The notes under the pieces: model-generated
What the model was told of the DNA's origin: nothing
Databases searched by the model: none
What the model saw: the letters and a program-made list of their open reading frames with translations, nothing else
NCBI GenBank assembly: GCA_013076295.1
Contig: RQOL01000616.1
Coordinates: 2,232,001-2,296,000 of the forward strand
DNA length: 64,000 bases
Source: Sanderia malayensis
Lineage: Eukaryota > Cnidaria > Scyphozoa > Semaeostomeae > Pelagiidae
Direction of reading: 5' to 3'
In this document: one piece after another, positions 50,430 through 63,400 of the stretch
How positions within the stretch are numbered: the first letter of the stretch is position 1
Layout: each line of letters opens with the position of its first letter
Translations under genes and position numbers: made by a program

Positions 50430-51494
50430 ATGCAGGCGACAAAGTGGGGCAATTTAATGTACCTCTTCGGTACTATTATTTTTCTGTTCTTACTGACAGA
50501 CGTTCAAGCAAGTATATCATGCGATACGTCAGGCAGTCAATCCGAGACATTCATGAAATGTTGGTTGAAAGAAGTGACAAGTGGAAAATCTGATTTGGTC
50601 TTCTTAATGGATCAATCCGGGAGCATGAAAACAGCTGGTTTTCAGGCTGCTAAAAACTTCATTAACATGCTATTAAAAGAGGTTCGGGTCTCATTTAGTT
50701 CGACAAGGGTTGCCCTGGTAAGTTTTGCCAGGCAAAGTTCCATTGATATAAATTATATTTGGAATCCAACTACTGCAAATCATAAATGCAAGTAAGTACC
50801 ACTCTTTCTTATTCTCTTCATCTGTTAGGCATTTTTAACTATCCATTTGCATCATATTACATTCCTATCACATTTGTGCCATATTTGCATGCCATGAAGA
50901 GCCAGCTTTGGTCCCGGAGTTATGAAGCAAGCAACTAATAAAAGTGAAGTCTTCCCGGGTCTCTTTAAGGTCCTTTGAAGTGTCGAGCAATGGTAACTTG
51001 TACTAGCTACCCGGCTACAATACCAATGCACATTTATATTTAGACATGTATTTGATTTCTTATATTGCCATTCTGTATCTATTCCGTGAATTACACTCGT
51101 AGGTTTGTCGACGACTTCAAAAAAGTCCAATTCCGGGGTGGCTTGACAAACCTCAAGGGAGCTCTAAATGATGCGTACACAATTTTCAATCAATTGTTCA
51201 GCAACCCAACTCCCAATAAGAATCGTCCAAAGGCCAGCAAGACAATAATGCTTCTGAGTGATGGTAAGGGGAATATTGACAGAAACGGCATGGTGAACTT
51301 ATGGGACGGCAACGATGTGAGCGACGAAGTTCGAAAGATCCGCACCTATGTGAATGTAGATGTATTCACCGTGGCTGTGACTAATGAGACTGACAGAGAT
51401 CAACTGCAAAACAAAATTGCAAGTCATCCATACTTATTCATGTACCAACCTGATTTCAAGGCATTGAAAAAAATCACAAGACTCATTCGGGGTG
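50430..51494 (+). other. Signal peptide and vWA domain of the SVEP1-like protein
   Basis: The start ATG opens a hydrophobic signal peptide (core [19 protein letters not shown]). The vWA domain spans exons 1-2 with MIDAS residues DQSGS, the Thr in [10 protein letters not shown] and the Asp in IMLLSDGKG, so metal binding looks intact. Confidence 0.88.
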
Positions 51495-54400
51495 GTAAGT
51501 GTTATGCAACGTTTTCATAATCGTATCAACGCAAAATCTTGAATTAGCAGGAATAGATCTTTCTACGAATGGCATTTGCATGAATCGGAACAGGCACAAC
51601 GTTACCAAGAATTGATTTGTCTTTAGATCCTTATGAACACGACTACGAACTCAGTGAAGTATCCCCATCAGAGTGCGAAGAAGGCTGTGATTCCAAGGCC
51701 AAATGTGGCTGTAATCTTTTAAGCGGAAATTTCAAATGTGCATGCCAAATGGGATATTATGGAACAGGAGAAAAACTGGATGTTGGCTCAAGCTGCAAAG
51801 GTAATGCTAATTATTCAATTGCACAATAACAAGAAATTGTCCTCTTAAAAAAATTGTTATTCAAAGAAAATTAAATTTATTGACATGTAGGAAAAGCCGT
51901 TGTGAAAAAGCTGGTGTACAATGATCAAAAAACATCTAAGAGAGTAATAACAACTGAAATTCTGCATTTATTTGTTAGACTCCATTCCAGGGCGTCCGGA
52001 AAGGGGTTGAAAATGAACGGGGTACTTCGAAGGCCGAAGGGTATAACTTTGTCGAAATAGTATTTTCCTTTCCATTTCATACCAAGGAGTTCCCAATCGT
52101 CAGGGGGATCGGGATTTGTCTGAAAACAGCCTCTATGTCAGTCTTAGCCATGTAAGAGCCCTGGCCAAGAGAACGAAGAGCAGAGATGGGATCGGCAATA
52201 GTGACGTAGGTCATCGAGAAAAAATTTTTGTCGATATTTGAATTGATAGAGCTACCATATCGGGGTTAAGCACGAGCCCGATAGGCAAAACTTGAAAGTT
52301 CTGAAATGGGGGAGGGGGCTGAAAAGGGGCCACTTGTGCCGCCCAGCAAGACTTTCTGCTGGATGTTTTTGAGACAATATCGGGGTGCTCAACTCAAAGG
52401 CAGTAGGTAAGCTGCGAAATACCTTAGAAAACGTGGGGTCCCTCGTAACCGACACGAGCTCCATAGCGAAGCTGATTACATAAGTCATCTAAAACAGGGG
52501 GTCTGGGTTGCTGGGAAGCGAACCATACAAATTATCAATGAATATAGGTCTTTTAACAACATTAAAATCAAAATTACCGACATACTCGGAAGTAGAAAAG
52601 TTATATTCGGTGTGGACGTCTGGTTGGTTGTTCATCTGAATGGTATGAGGCTGGGTTTCCTGGGGGGACAGGTTGAATTGAAGGTACTGGATCCTTTGAG
52701 CAGGCAATACAGGGGTGTTAATAGTCATTGAATATCTGTTGTAGAGTGTCCTGCTGACACATATGGAAATAAAGTAGGATTGGCATATCAATGCTTCAAA
52801 TGTCCAGACGACTCTGGAACGAGAGGTAAGACAAAGCAAACCAGCTTGTCTCAATGCAAATGTGACATTGGTTATGAAAAAGACCCTAACCACAAATTCC
52901 TGTGTAAAAGTAAGTCTAATGATCAATTGCTACGTTTGATTCGTAACATCATGTCATATTAAACTTTATGAAGCCACGAGTTCATATTGCATGTTCATTA
53001 TTGATTGATTCTCAATTGTTTTTGTGAATAGAAAAAACTTGCAAGCCAGTAATAGGGATTTCAAACGGAAAAGTTGCAAATGAAGACGAATGTAAAAAGA
53101 GTGAATTCGGAACAACGTGCATTTTTAAATGTAATGATGGCTTCAAGCTACTTGGAAACGATGTATTGCAGTGCAATGAAAATAAGCAATGGGTGGGAAC
53201 CAAACCGATCTGCGAGCGTAAGTCGCAATTTGTTTCCATGTAGGTGAAAGCATAAGTACTCAACTTCAAATTGGGAGGGCAACTCAATAACAAGAGGCTA
53301 GTCATTTTGGTTGCTACAGGTAAATTACAAGGTTCTGTTATGTCTTTAGCTCTTAGATGCTCTGGAACGGAGGTTAAGGACACGTCAACCTCAGAGCCGC
53401 ATTTAAGTCAGTTGGGGCCCTGGGCCCAAAATTGATTTGGGCACCTTGAAATATGTAAAAAAAATACTTTGTCACGTGTATAGTCCTCAGTACCCTGTAA
53501 GCAAAATTTTATTGGCTTACTAACAATTTGCTAATGGAAATAAAATTAAAAGAAAATCATGATTACTGGCTGATGGCGCCAAAATCAGTTTATGACATCC
53601 AGCTTGAAGGAATAATGTATCATTTAGAGGATCACATAATTATCAAAAAATGAAGCCACTGTGTTGTTTGAAGACATTAGTTCTCAATTCAAACACAAGA
53701 ACAAAATCAACGACGGTTCATGGGTTTTTCGAAATTTTGCTCGGGGCCCCCTAAATCTAAGAATCTTAGGGGGCCCCTGGGCCCGGGCCCATTTGGCCCA
53801 TGGGTAAATGCGGCACTGGTCAACCTACAGTGTGAGCTGCAGTGGAACCCAGGATGAACAAACTAAAGAATATGAAATTGGCGCTGTTTGTACATTTACA
53901 TGTAATGCAAATTATTACCACGACAGTGGAGATAAAGTCAGAAAATGCATGCAAACGAAAGCGTGGAATGGAACAAATTTCCAATGCAAGGGTAAGTTAC
54001 TGATTCCAACTCCTCCTATTTTCTAATTAACTACACATTTTTTTATAAGAAACCGGTTTATAAGAAACCTAGATCTAGACGCCCTAAAATTTAAGAAACT
54101 TTTAGAACTACAAGGAAATGTTTAAGAAACATTAGAAATTTCGGAAACACGTTTTTCCTTTACGGATTCAACTAATATCAACTATAGTAAGTGTGTTTTA
54201 TGTGCTAAGCATAACATTGTCGGCTTCACATGACGATTTTTCGCATTGACGATTTTTCTTTGTTATGATACTAATATTTTGCTACATCCATGTTTTTTCT
54301 TCCTTTTCACTGCAACTTTTTTCATTAAATTGAGAAACTTTTAAGAAACCTTTGGAATTAAAATGTGGCTAAAAATTAAGAAACCTTTACTACTAGACCT

Positions 54401-57400
54401 TGAGCCAGGTTTCTTATAAAAAAACGTGTAACTCCTTTAAGCATTCAAAACTCATTCCCGCAGAATAAGCAAAAGTAAACTAATAATGCGCTTAATTCGA
54501 ATTGAAGCTTAAGATGTAAATAAAGGTTGATCAGGTATCGCTTTAATTTTAGAAATTGTGTGTGATAAGCAAGTTAAAACTCATGAAAAGTTGACCACAA
54601 AAGCTTCGAGTGCCGACTGTTTAAACAAAAACCTCAAGATTGATGAATCATGCATGTTTGAGTGTACTTCCGAATTTGAAATTGTTGGATCGAAGGTTAT
54701 CACTTGCAAAAAGGGACCTGGGAGAGCAAGAGGCGTATGGATGAACAGAAATGGATTTAGCGCGCCAAACTGCTTAGGTTAGAGCTGTCAACTCTATTGT
54801 ATCTATGGGTTCTATTGTCTCAAAAACTTCAGCCTTCATCTTTATGCTACTGAATATCCTGTTTTGGATTATTTTGAATAGACGTCCATCTGTCTAAATC
54901 TCTGTGCGTGTAATCTATGCTTCCCTTTTGATCCTTAGACAAAATAAAACCTAATTTCAGCAACAACAGCAGATGTAAAAGTGGCATAACACTGAAAAAC
55001 AATACAGTACCAGGACAACCGTATGGTTTTATTCATTTTGAAGCAATCGGAGTGACTGACAACAGTGGTGGACCAATAGTAGTGAGAAGCGATCCCACTG
55101 GAAGCGAATTTGGCCGCGCTTACAAATTTCCAATAACAACATCGCAAAAACTAGTCACTTTCACAGCCTCGGATCCAAGTGGAAACACGCGGGAATGCAA
55201 ATTCGAAATACAAATCATTGGTTAATTCATTCGGATATACTTCTATTAACATACTTCAAAACCTTCTGCAATTCATGCCATTATTGCCACCGCCTTTTTA
55301 CCAATGACAACTGTATTGATTTCCTTTGCAGATAATGAACCCCCGAAACTATTAAAGTGCCCCTCTGATATAACGGTAGAATCGACCCTGGAAAAAACAA
55401 AAGTTAACTGGACCATTCCTACATATTCAGACAACTGTGGAACCTATGAACAATGTCCAATTACAGTTAACTCAACATTCTACCCACTGTACTCAGAGTT
55501 CAGCTTAGGGGAGAAAACAGTGCCTTACGATGGCATAGATCCTTCAGGAAACAAAAACGTCGAGTGCACATTTGTTGTCAAAGTTAAAGGTAGGCCTTTG
55601 TAGTATTGAAACACAAGGGGTTTAATAAGGGCAATCCTTGTTATGAAACATAGTTTGCTTCAAAAATATTCGGCTCAACAATTCACATTGTTGATCTATT
55701 TCAGCACCTTCGTGTGGCAAGCTGAGAGTGCCTAAAAATGGTATGATTAGCTACCCAACAAACATCACAGCATTTGCAACATGTCACAATGGAAAATATC
55801 CTGTTAAAGAATTCCCCTACTTTTACGCGTGTAGATCATCTGGATGGGTGGACAGTATGACGAATCAACCGGCCAACATTACCGACTGCATCAGTATGTT
55901 TTAGAACAATAATATTTGTGTTATGATTATCCTTCTACCTGCTCTCTAGGCATAACGAGGTCTGTATAAATCTTGCAGTACTCCTCTATTTTTAGATATT
56001 GCGACAATCTGTTAAAGTTATAAAGTTTTAAGTTCCGAGTATCTGAGGCCATGGTTTGCGTTTAATTTTCAGAGAAATCGCCACCAAGTGGTTTAAAGGA
56101 ACACATGTATTCATACTTTTTCTACAATGGTGATTGCAGTTCTAACGCCACAAAGGAAAAAGTCATACAGAACATCAAGATGCTTGGTCTATGTCATTCT
56201 GGTTGCACAATTGACAGTGTAAAATCCTATTGCAGTTCGTCTTCAGTGGTCGCTCGTCGTAGGAGAAGAGCCCTGAGCACCCTCAGTGTGACAATAACAA
56301 TCAAAGTCACAACAACAGCAGAAAAAGCAATTCAGGATCCGACTGGAAGTCAACTTTTAGCTAGAATGGGAACTGTTGCCCCGCAGGTAATGTCAAAGAT
56401 AAGAGGCACAACAGGTTGGAGCAGCAAAGTTGAGAGTGGCATATTTAATCATATCACAACATATGGTGGATTTTACAAAAGCAAAACATGCGCCGACATG
56501 GGTGAAATATACAAAGCAAATGCCGGCGTCCAAGAGCAATGTTGTACGTAAGATACTTCCATAAAGAAATGTTATTACCTTACCAGCATTGCATAATCAA
56601 ATTTATGCACCATTTTTTTCCGAAAATTGATGTTATATAACAATGAGATACCTCATTTCCATTTAGCTCATTGTCCAGCTGGAGAATTCAAAAACCTAGC
56701 AAGCGGTGCATGTCAGAAATGTTCACCTGGTACATTTCAACCAAATGAAGGTTCAACATCATGTATTGCTTGTCCGAAGGGCAGCACCACGATTGGAGAT
56801 GACGTAAAAAGCCCAGCCTCTTGTAGAAGTACGTCACATTTCGCCAAATAAAATCATCTTCTTCATTCTTCATTTTTCCCGATGCTTAAATTTCTAAATA
56901 TGCTATTTAGAGTTTGCGGTTGTAAATCATCACGGCTAAAAATTCTGAATGTTCGCATTTTAGAAATATGCCAGCCTGGCGAGTATTCGGAAAATGGTCT
57001 AGCTCCATGCACAATCAATCCACCAGGAACATACACTGAAAGAGAGAGACAAACCTCATCCACTCCATGTCCAACTGGCACAACGACAGTCACCCCAGGA
57101 GCTAGTTCTCGATTCCAGTGTGGAAGTAAGTGTAGTCAAGACTGATTCTAGTCCTAAGTCCTACGCAAATTCTGCATAGATACACGATATATTATGCATT
57201 GTTAAAAGCAAAACTCCTCTTCCAAATTAGCCAAATGTGAGCCAGGAACATTCTCCTCAAATGGTGTGGAGCCATGCTCACCATGTGAGCAAGGATCTTA
57301 TCAAAGCAACCGTGGACAATTAACCTGCATTGACTGTCCTGGTTTAACGTGGACATACGGAGAAGGGGCCGATTCTCTTTCTGCATGCACAGGTAAGTAA

Positions 57401-60400
57401 TTTATGACAACGTACTTTCTAATAAAATTCCGAGTATAACTTGGTCAACTCTTCAATAAATTCCAATATATCATTTTTCAGATATTGACTCTTGTGCATC
57501 CAACCCATGTCTAAGTAATGGTCATTGCATCGACTTAAAAGTTGGCTTTCGTTGTGAGTGCAGACCAGGATTCTGGGGCAAAAGGTGTGAAAAGGAAGTT
57601 AACGACTGTTCATTGAAACCCTGTCTAAATGGTGGACATTGTCTGGATAAGGTGGGTATTTCATTCAATATTGAAGAAAACTTGACAAACCTCTGCAATT
57701 TATAAAGCTTGATGAAACTATAGACCCTAGCCTGAATGCAATGTAATATATATTTCCTAGCTTGGAGGATACTCGTGCATTTGCCCTCACGGGGTGAAGG
57801 GGAAAAATTGCGAAGACGTGAATGATATCTGCAAAGCAGGACTTTGTGGATCGAATGGTGATTGTACTGTTCTTGCAGATAACTCCTTCAAATGCATCTG
57901 TAAAAATGGTTTTATGGGACAATTTTGCGAAAGCTTCGCTGACCCATGTCAGACAAATCCATGTGAGAATAACGGCGAATGTTCCAGTTTGATTTCCGAT
58001 TTCAACTGTGTTTGCAGACCAGGATTCACTGGCAAGACATGTGAGAATAAACTCAACTATTGTGCAAGTCAGCCATGCAAGAATGGTGGAGAATGCACTG
58101 ATGGTACCAATGGATTCACTTGCAGATGTCCAAGTCCATATCACGGAGTGAGTTGTGAATTCAAGACAAACATGTGCCAGCATACGGTTTGTAAACATAG
58201 TGTTGGTTGCACTGATCTCGGCACTGATGTCAAGTGTTCATGTAAGCCCGGTTACGGAGGAAAACTATGCGATAAAAGTATGTAAATTGTTATATAAGTT
58301 ACTCACCTGTTCAGTTAACTGTTTACTTCGATATGTCAGAGCTATAACATTGCAATGTTGCATTTCAGAGCTTGGTAATGACTTCGACATTGGTTTCCAG
58401 ACTCGCCAGTCTCCATCGTTTTCCTTTGTGGAAGGAAAATTTGATATCACCCAGTTTACTGTGGCATTCTGGATGAGATCATCTGATACACTCAATAAAA
58501 GGACACCAATTTCATATGCAAACAAAGACAAAGGCAAAATCAATGATAACGCATTGGTTCTTTCAGATTATGGCGATTTTGAGCTCACAATAAATAATAT
58601 TTCTGTAGCTCTTAACTTTGATGCAAATGATGGTGAATGGCATCACATCGCAGTGACGTGGTCTAGCTCTAATGGCATATGGGTAGCATACAAAGACGGA
58701 TCAGAAATTACAAGGTTGGTTGTTTTCTCCAATGTTAATACATTCACATACCACTGTAGCCCTTCCTAAACCTATTTTACACGTATTTGGTACAGGTAAT
58801 ACTTTGATTTGAAACGTTCATATTTTTCAAAGGGCAACGACTGCTTTGCAGAGAGGTCAAACTATTCGAAAGGGAGGCATATTTGTTATTGGTGAAGAGC
58901 AAGATGAAATAGGAGGAGCATTTACAAGAACAGAGTCATTCTTTGGAGATATGAGTCAACTGAACATCTGGCGCAGGGTATTGTCAGCGAATGAGATATA
59001 TGATCTGACGATGTCATGTAAACATGCAGCAGGAGATGTGTTAGCTTGGGGTGACTTTAGTGAGCAGAAACATGGTAGCATCGTAAAGACAGAACCATCT
59101 GCTACTTGCAATTGTAAGTTGTACAATCTAGATGCTTCATCTTCAAGGTAACAAAGCCAAGTACACTTGTCGTAAAACCTATCTTATTCTCCAACCAGTA
59201 ACCACATTTCAATTTATCGTTTCAGTTAAAAGTGCTTTAAGAGAATTCCAATTGTTGAAAGGCTGGCAACTTCCATCAAACCTCCGTTCTGTATTATTCA
59301 CCATACATAACGTGGATGCAGGCGCCTGTGCAAGAACTTGTGCAATGGACACCGTAGCTCAGATATGCCGATCTTTCATACACGAGAAGAAAATCAACAG
59401 ATGCACATTTTATAGAAAATCACTGCTGATTGAGAAACAGCAACCCGTGAAAGCAGCGAATATTGATTTATACCAACTCAGTAAGACTGTATTTTTTCAT
59501 TGCCAATTTTAACGGCCCTTCCTTGAATACTTATGCTGCAAAAATTGCTTTGGTTAAAGAGGTTAATCACACTATACATTGATTGCTTGCTTAAAAAGCA
59601 TGACAAATTCTTGGTTAACTTTCAGGCTGTATAAATGCACTTGGAATGGAAGACGGAAGAATTGCCAACAACAAAATCACTGCTTCGTCTTCACTGGCCG
59701 GAACCTATCCTTATATGGCACGAATAAACAATGTACCAGTATCGCCATCTAATTTCGCCCATTGGTCTCCAGCATATGTTGGCCTGCATTTTATTCAGGT
59801 GTGTTCTGAAACATGACAAGATCCTACGAGCTGCTCTTTCTTATCCATATGCTATATACATACATTGTACACCTTTGTTCTTTTCATTAATAGGTTGATC
59901 TCGGCTCTGACCATAAGATAACAGGTATAGCAACCCAGGGTCATTGGGATGAAAACTTGAATGAATTCACATCTTACTATTTTGTAAGTTACAAAAGGCA
60001 ATCTGCAAGTGCCTGGAGTCACTACAGAACGGTGCGTAGCGGTCTCATTGCATGTTATTGCTTTACAACTGATGATACATAATTGCTTTGAAAATGGGAA
60101 ACATAGCGAAACATAGTAAATACTAAAGCTTTTCGTCTGATACTCATCAGAGTAGTACGTCAGAAAGAGAACGAAAATGAAAACCTAACGAACAATTATA
60201 GCCAGAGGAAGATCGAAATTGGCCAATCGGAAATGAGGCGCAACGAGGACAACCATCTCGCGCCTCTAAAACATCAAACTCTAAATAACGACTCCGCTAT
60301 AGGCCAACATTTACTCGACAACCCAGAATGTGCTCAAAACTACAGTGAGGACTGTTTTCGCATTATCGGCAGAGCTAGGTCAAAATTTCACTTAGGAATT

Positions 60401-63400
60401 TTAGAATCTGTCTACATCAAAACCATGGGTCCCATACTGTGTAGACAGAAAGAGTTCGTTTTCCCACTGGAACTCTTTCAATAATCCATTGTTCGACCAC
60501 CGGTGATGATTGGTTGTTTTGCACTTTACCAATCACTCACCTCTTTTCTGATTGGCCAATTTCGATCCTCTTCTGGGTATAATTGTTCGTTAGGTTTTTA
60601 TTTTCGTTCTCTTTCTGACGTACTACTCTGATGAGTATCAAACGAAAAGCTTTAGTATTTACTATGTTTCGCTATGTTTCCGATTTTCAAAGCAATTTTG
60701 AAGTTCTGTACCGATCAAAGACTGATGATACATACCTTGCCAATGTCTTTTACTTGATATTTTCATAGAAATTAAAAGGAAACAAGAATGCAAAGGATAT
60801 TGTCCGAAACGAAGTGATGTTTCATGCTTCCATCGTACAACTGCAACCTTTCAAGAGAAGCACTGTGAGTCGGATAGCATTGCGATTTGAGCTATATGGC
60901 TGCACTTCAAGTAAGATGTTCTTCTCTTGCTAAATATGGTACTGAATCCCAATGAAGGATGAAGGAAATGCAACTCACTCTTAAAAAAGCAATGTTTTAC
61001 TAGGACCACAGGGACAACCGCAAATAAAGAATGATGGCAATCAATGTGCAGCATCACCATGTAAAAAGGGTGGTCAATGTGTTGATTTGTATCAGAGATA
61101 CGCATGTATTTGTCCGACTGGATTAACTGGCTCTCAATGTCAAACCGGTATGTAACAATGGTATCAAACCAAGCTCTACATTGTATTAATTGCGTTATAT
61201 TTATGGCAACGTCTTTTTAAAATATCTCGATACATTCCTTCAATAATAAACGTATTCGATGTACAATGCAATTGATCCGTTTGATTCTCTAAACAGATGC
61301 ATCCTGCCCAGACCCAGATGTTCCAGTTTATGGATCGTTAGTCATAAAAACATCAACACGCGTGACTGTTAAATGCAACCCAGGATACAGATTGGTTGGC
61401 TATAGCACAAAACAATGTGATAGAGGGAACTGGCTCGGCCGAACACCAACATGCATTTGTAAGTGGAATTTGTGGAGCGAATCCACCTTGATTCTCTTGC
61501 TTTAGTGAAATCCTCATTATGAAAGTCCATTTTAAATCTTCAACAGCACGAAATGAATGTGCGGAAAACATATGCTCTCAAGGTTGTCAAAATCTAGAAG
61601 GTGGATACCGGTGCTACTGTCAAAAAGGTTACAGACTGGCATCTGATGGTCGAACCTGCAATGGTACGTAATAAAATTGTCCTCATTCACAGCACTACTG
61701 GTCGCACCCCGTCTTATTTCTCATTTCTCATTTTTATACGGCTGTTGTATTGTATCTAGATATCTTATACGGCTGTTGTATTGTATCTAGATATCTTATA
61801 CGGTTGTTGTATTGTATCTAGATATCAATGAATGCGCGATGGCTAATGGAGGATGCAATCATCATTGCCATAATTCAATCGGAGCATATCGTTGTTCCTG
61901 CAGGGCAGGATTCAAATTATCCGGTAGACTCCAGTGTGTGGGTACGATCACTTCGGTTTTTCAATGCAAAATCATCATATCGGCCAGCTCATTATATCGT
62001 CAATTAGAATCAACAACGTTACGTGTCACTCATTTTTCATTAGATATCGACGAGTGTACTAAATATCACAGATGCCACCAAAACTGCGTGAATACATTGG
62101 GTTCATATACATGCTCGTGCAACATGGGTTACAGCTTGATGCGTCTTGGGAGAGGCTGCGAAAGTATGTTCTACGTTCATCATCCATTCTATATTCTGAT
62201 ATTGATCACAAGCAATTTATTGATCAACAAATAACAGTATTCGTCTCATTTTTATACTTCAGAAATATTTTGTCCATATTTACCGAATATCGCAAACGGC
62301 CAAGTATACCGTCGTGCAAGTACAACTCGTTTTTGGTGTAATCTTGGGTACAAGTTAAGTGGTCCATCCGAACGTCATTGTCATCCGGATGGTCAATGGT
62401 CTGGCGTCCAACCAACATGCACCAGTGAGCAATTATTTGCAAAGGAGCTACATCAATTAACCGCATACTCCCCATGAAACAATCTATTTAACAATGTCCA
62501 CTTTTTGTCATATTTCAGGAGTCACTTGCACCAACCTCAAAGGGGAGACAGCAATTGTCAGCGTGTCTGGCAATAGCTATGGCTCAGTTGCAAGGTTTTG
62601 GTGTAGGCCATCCTATCGACTTTTTGGCAGTTCATCAAGAACATGTAGTCAATCTGGCGAATGGTCAAATACACAACCAAGATGTGCACGTAAGTTTCGA
62701 GCTTCCATAGAGCTTCCATCAGTTATACAAGATCTTACTTATGCCATCAAAACTAAACCATTTTACTTTCCACAACTCAAAGGTTCAAGTTGTCCTGTTT
62801 TACGAAATCCGTTACATGGAAAAATACTTGGTCTTGGAAGCTCAGTGGGTAGTGTTATACGAGTTAAGTGCAACATGGGATATAGGTTAGTACAAAATAA
62901 TCTTGAATTACGTACCTGTCATTCCAATGGACATTGGACAGGAGGAAATAGAGCAACCATGACATGTCAAGGTGAGAATTAGCTTTCAAATCACTTCGTT
63001 GTCCTTTTATTACTTCGCTGACCTGTAAATAGAAAAAAACATCTTGAACTTCACGTCATTTTCAGTTATTGACTGTGGAAGGCCAGCATCAAGTCCATCA
63101 CTAGTTATAACTCTTCATGGAAACACTTATTATCAAGCCAGAGTTACATATTCATGCTCTCAGAGTGGTGGACAGCGCTGTCTTGACGGACCCTCTACTA
63201 GATATTGCAATGCAGATGGACAATGGTCTGGCAAACAACCCACATGTATTGGTAAGTATCTGCTGCCTTTAACAAATTCTCCAAAGAACATTACACACTT
63301 CAATTCAAACATTACAATTAAATTCATCTTTGGTTAAATCGCTTTTAGCCAACTCATGTTGTAAGCCAAGCATACCAAGCCATTCCACTTTCTACTCTGA

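Noticed and set aside
53370..53827. The hAT insert acting as a new intron (donor GAG|GTTAAG to acceptor CTACAG|TGTGAG)
   Set aside because: Joining these sites shifts the frame and gives a TGA shortly after, so it cannot rescue the sushi domain.
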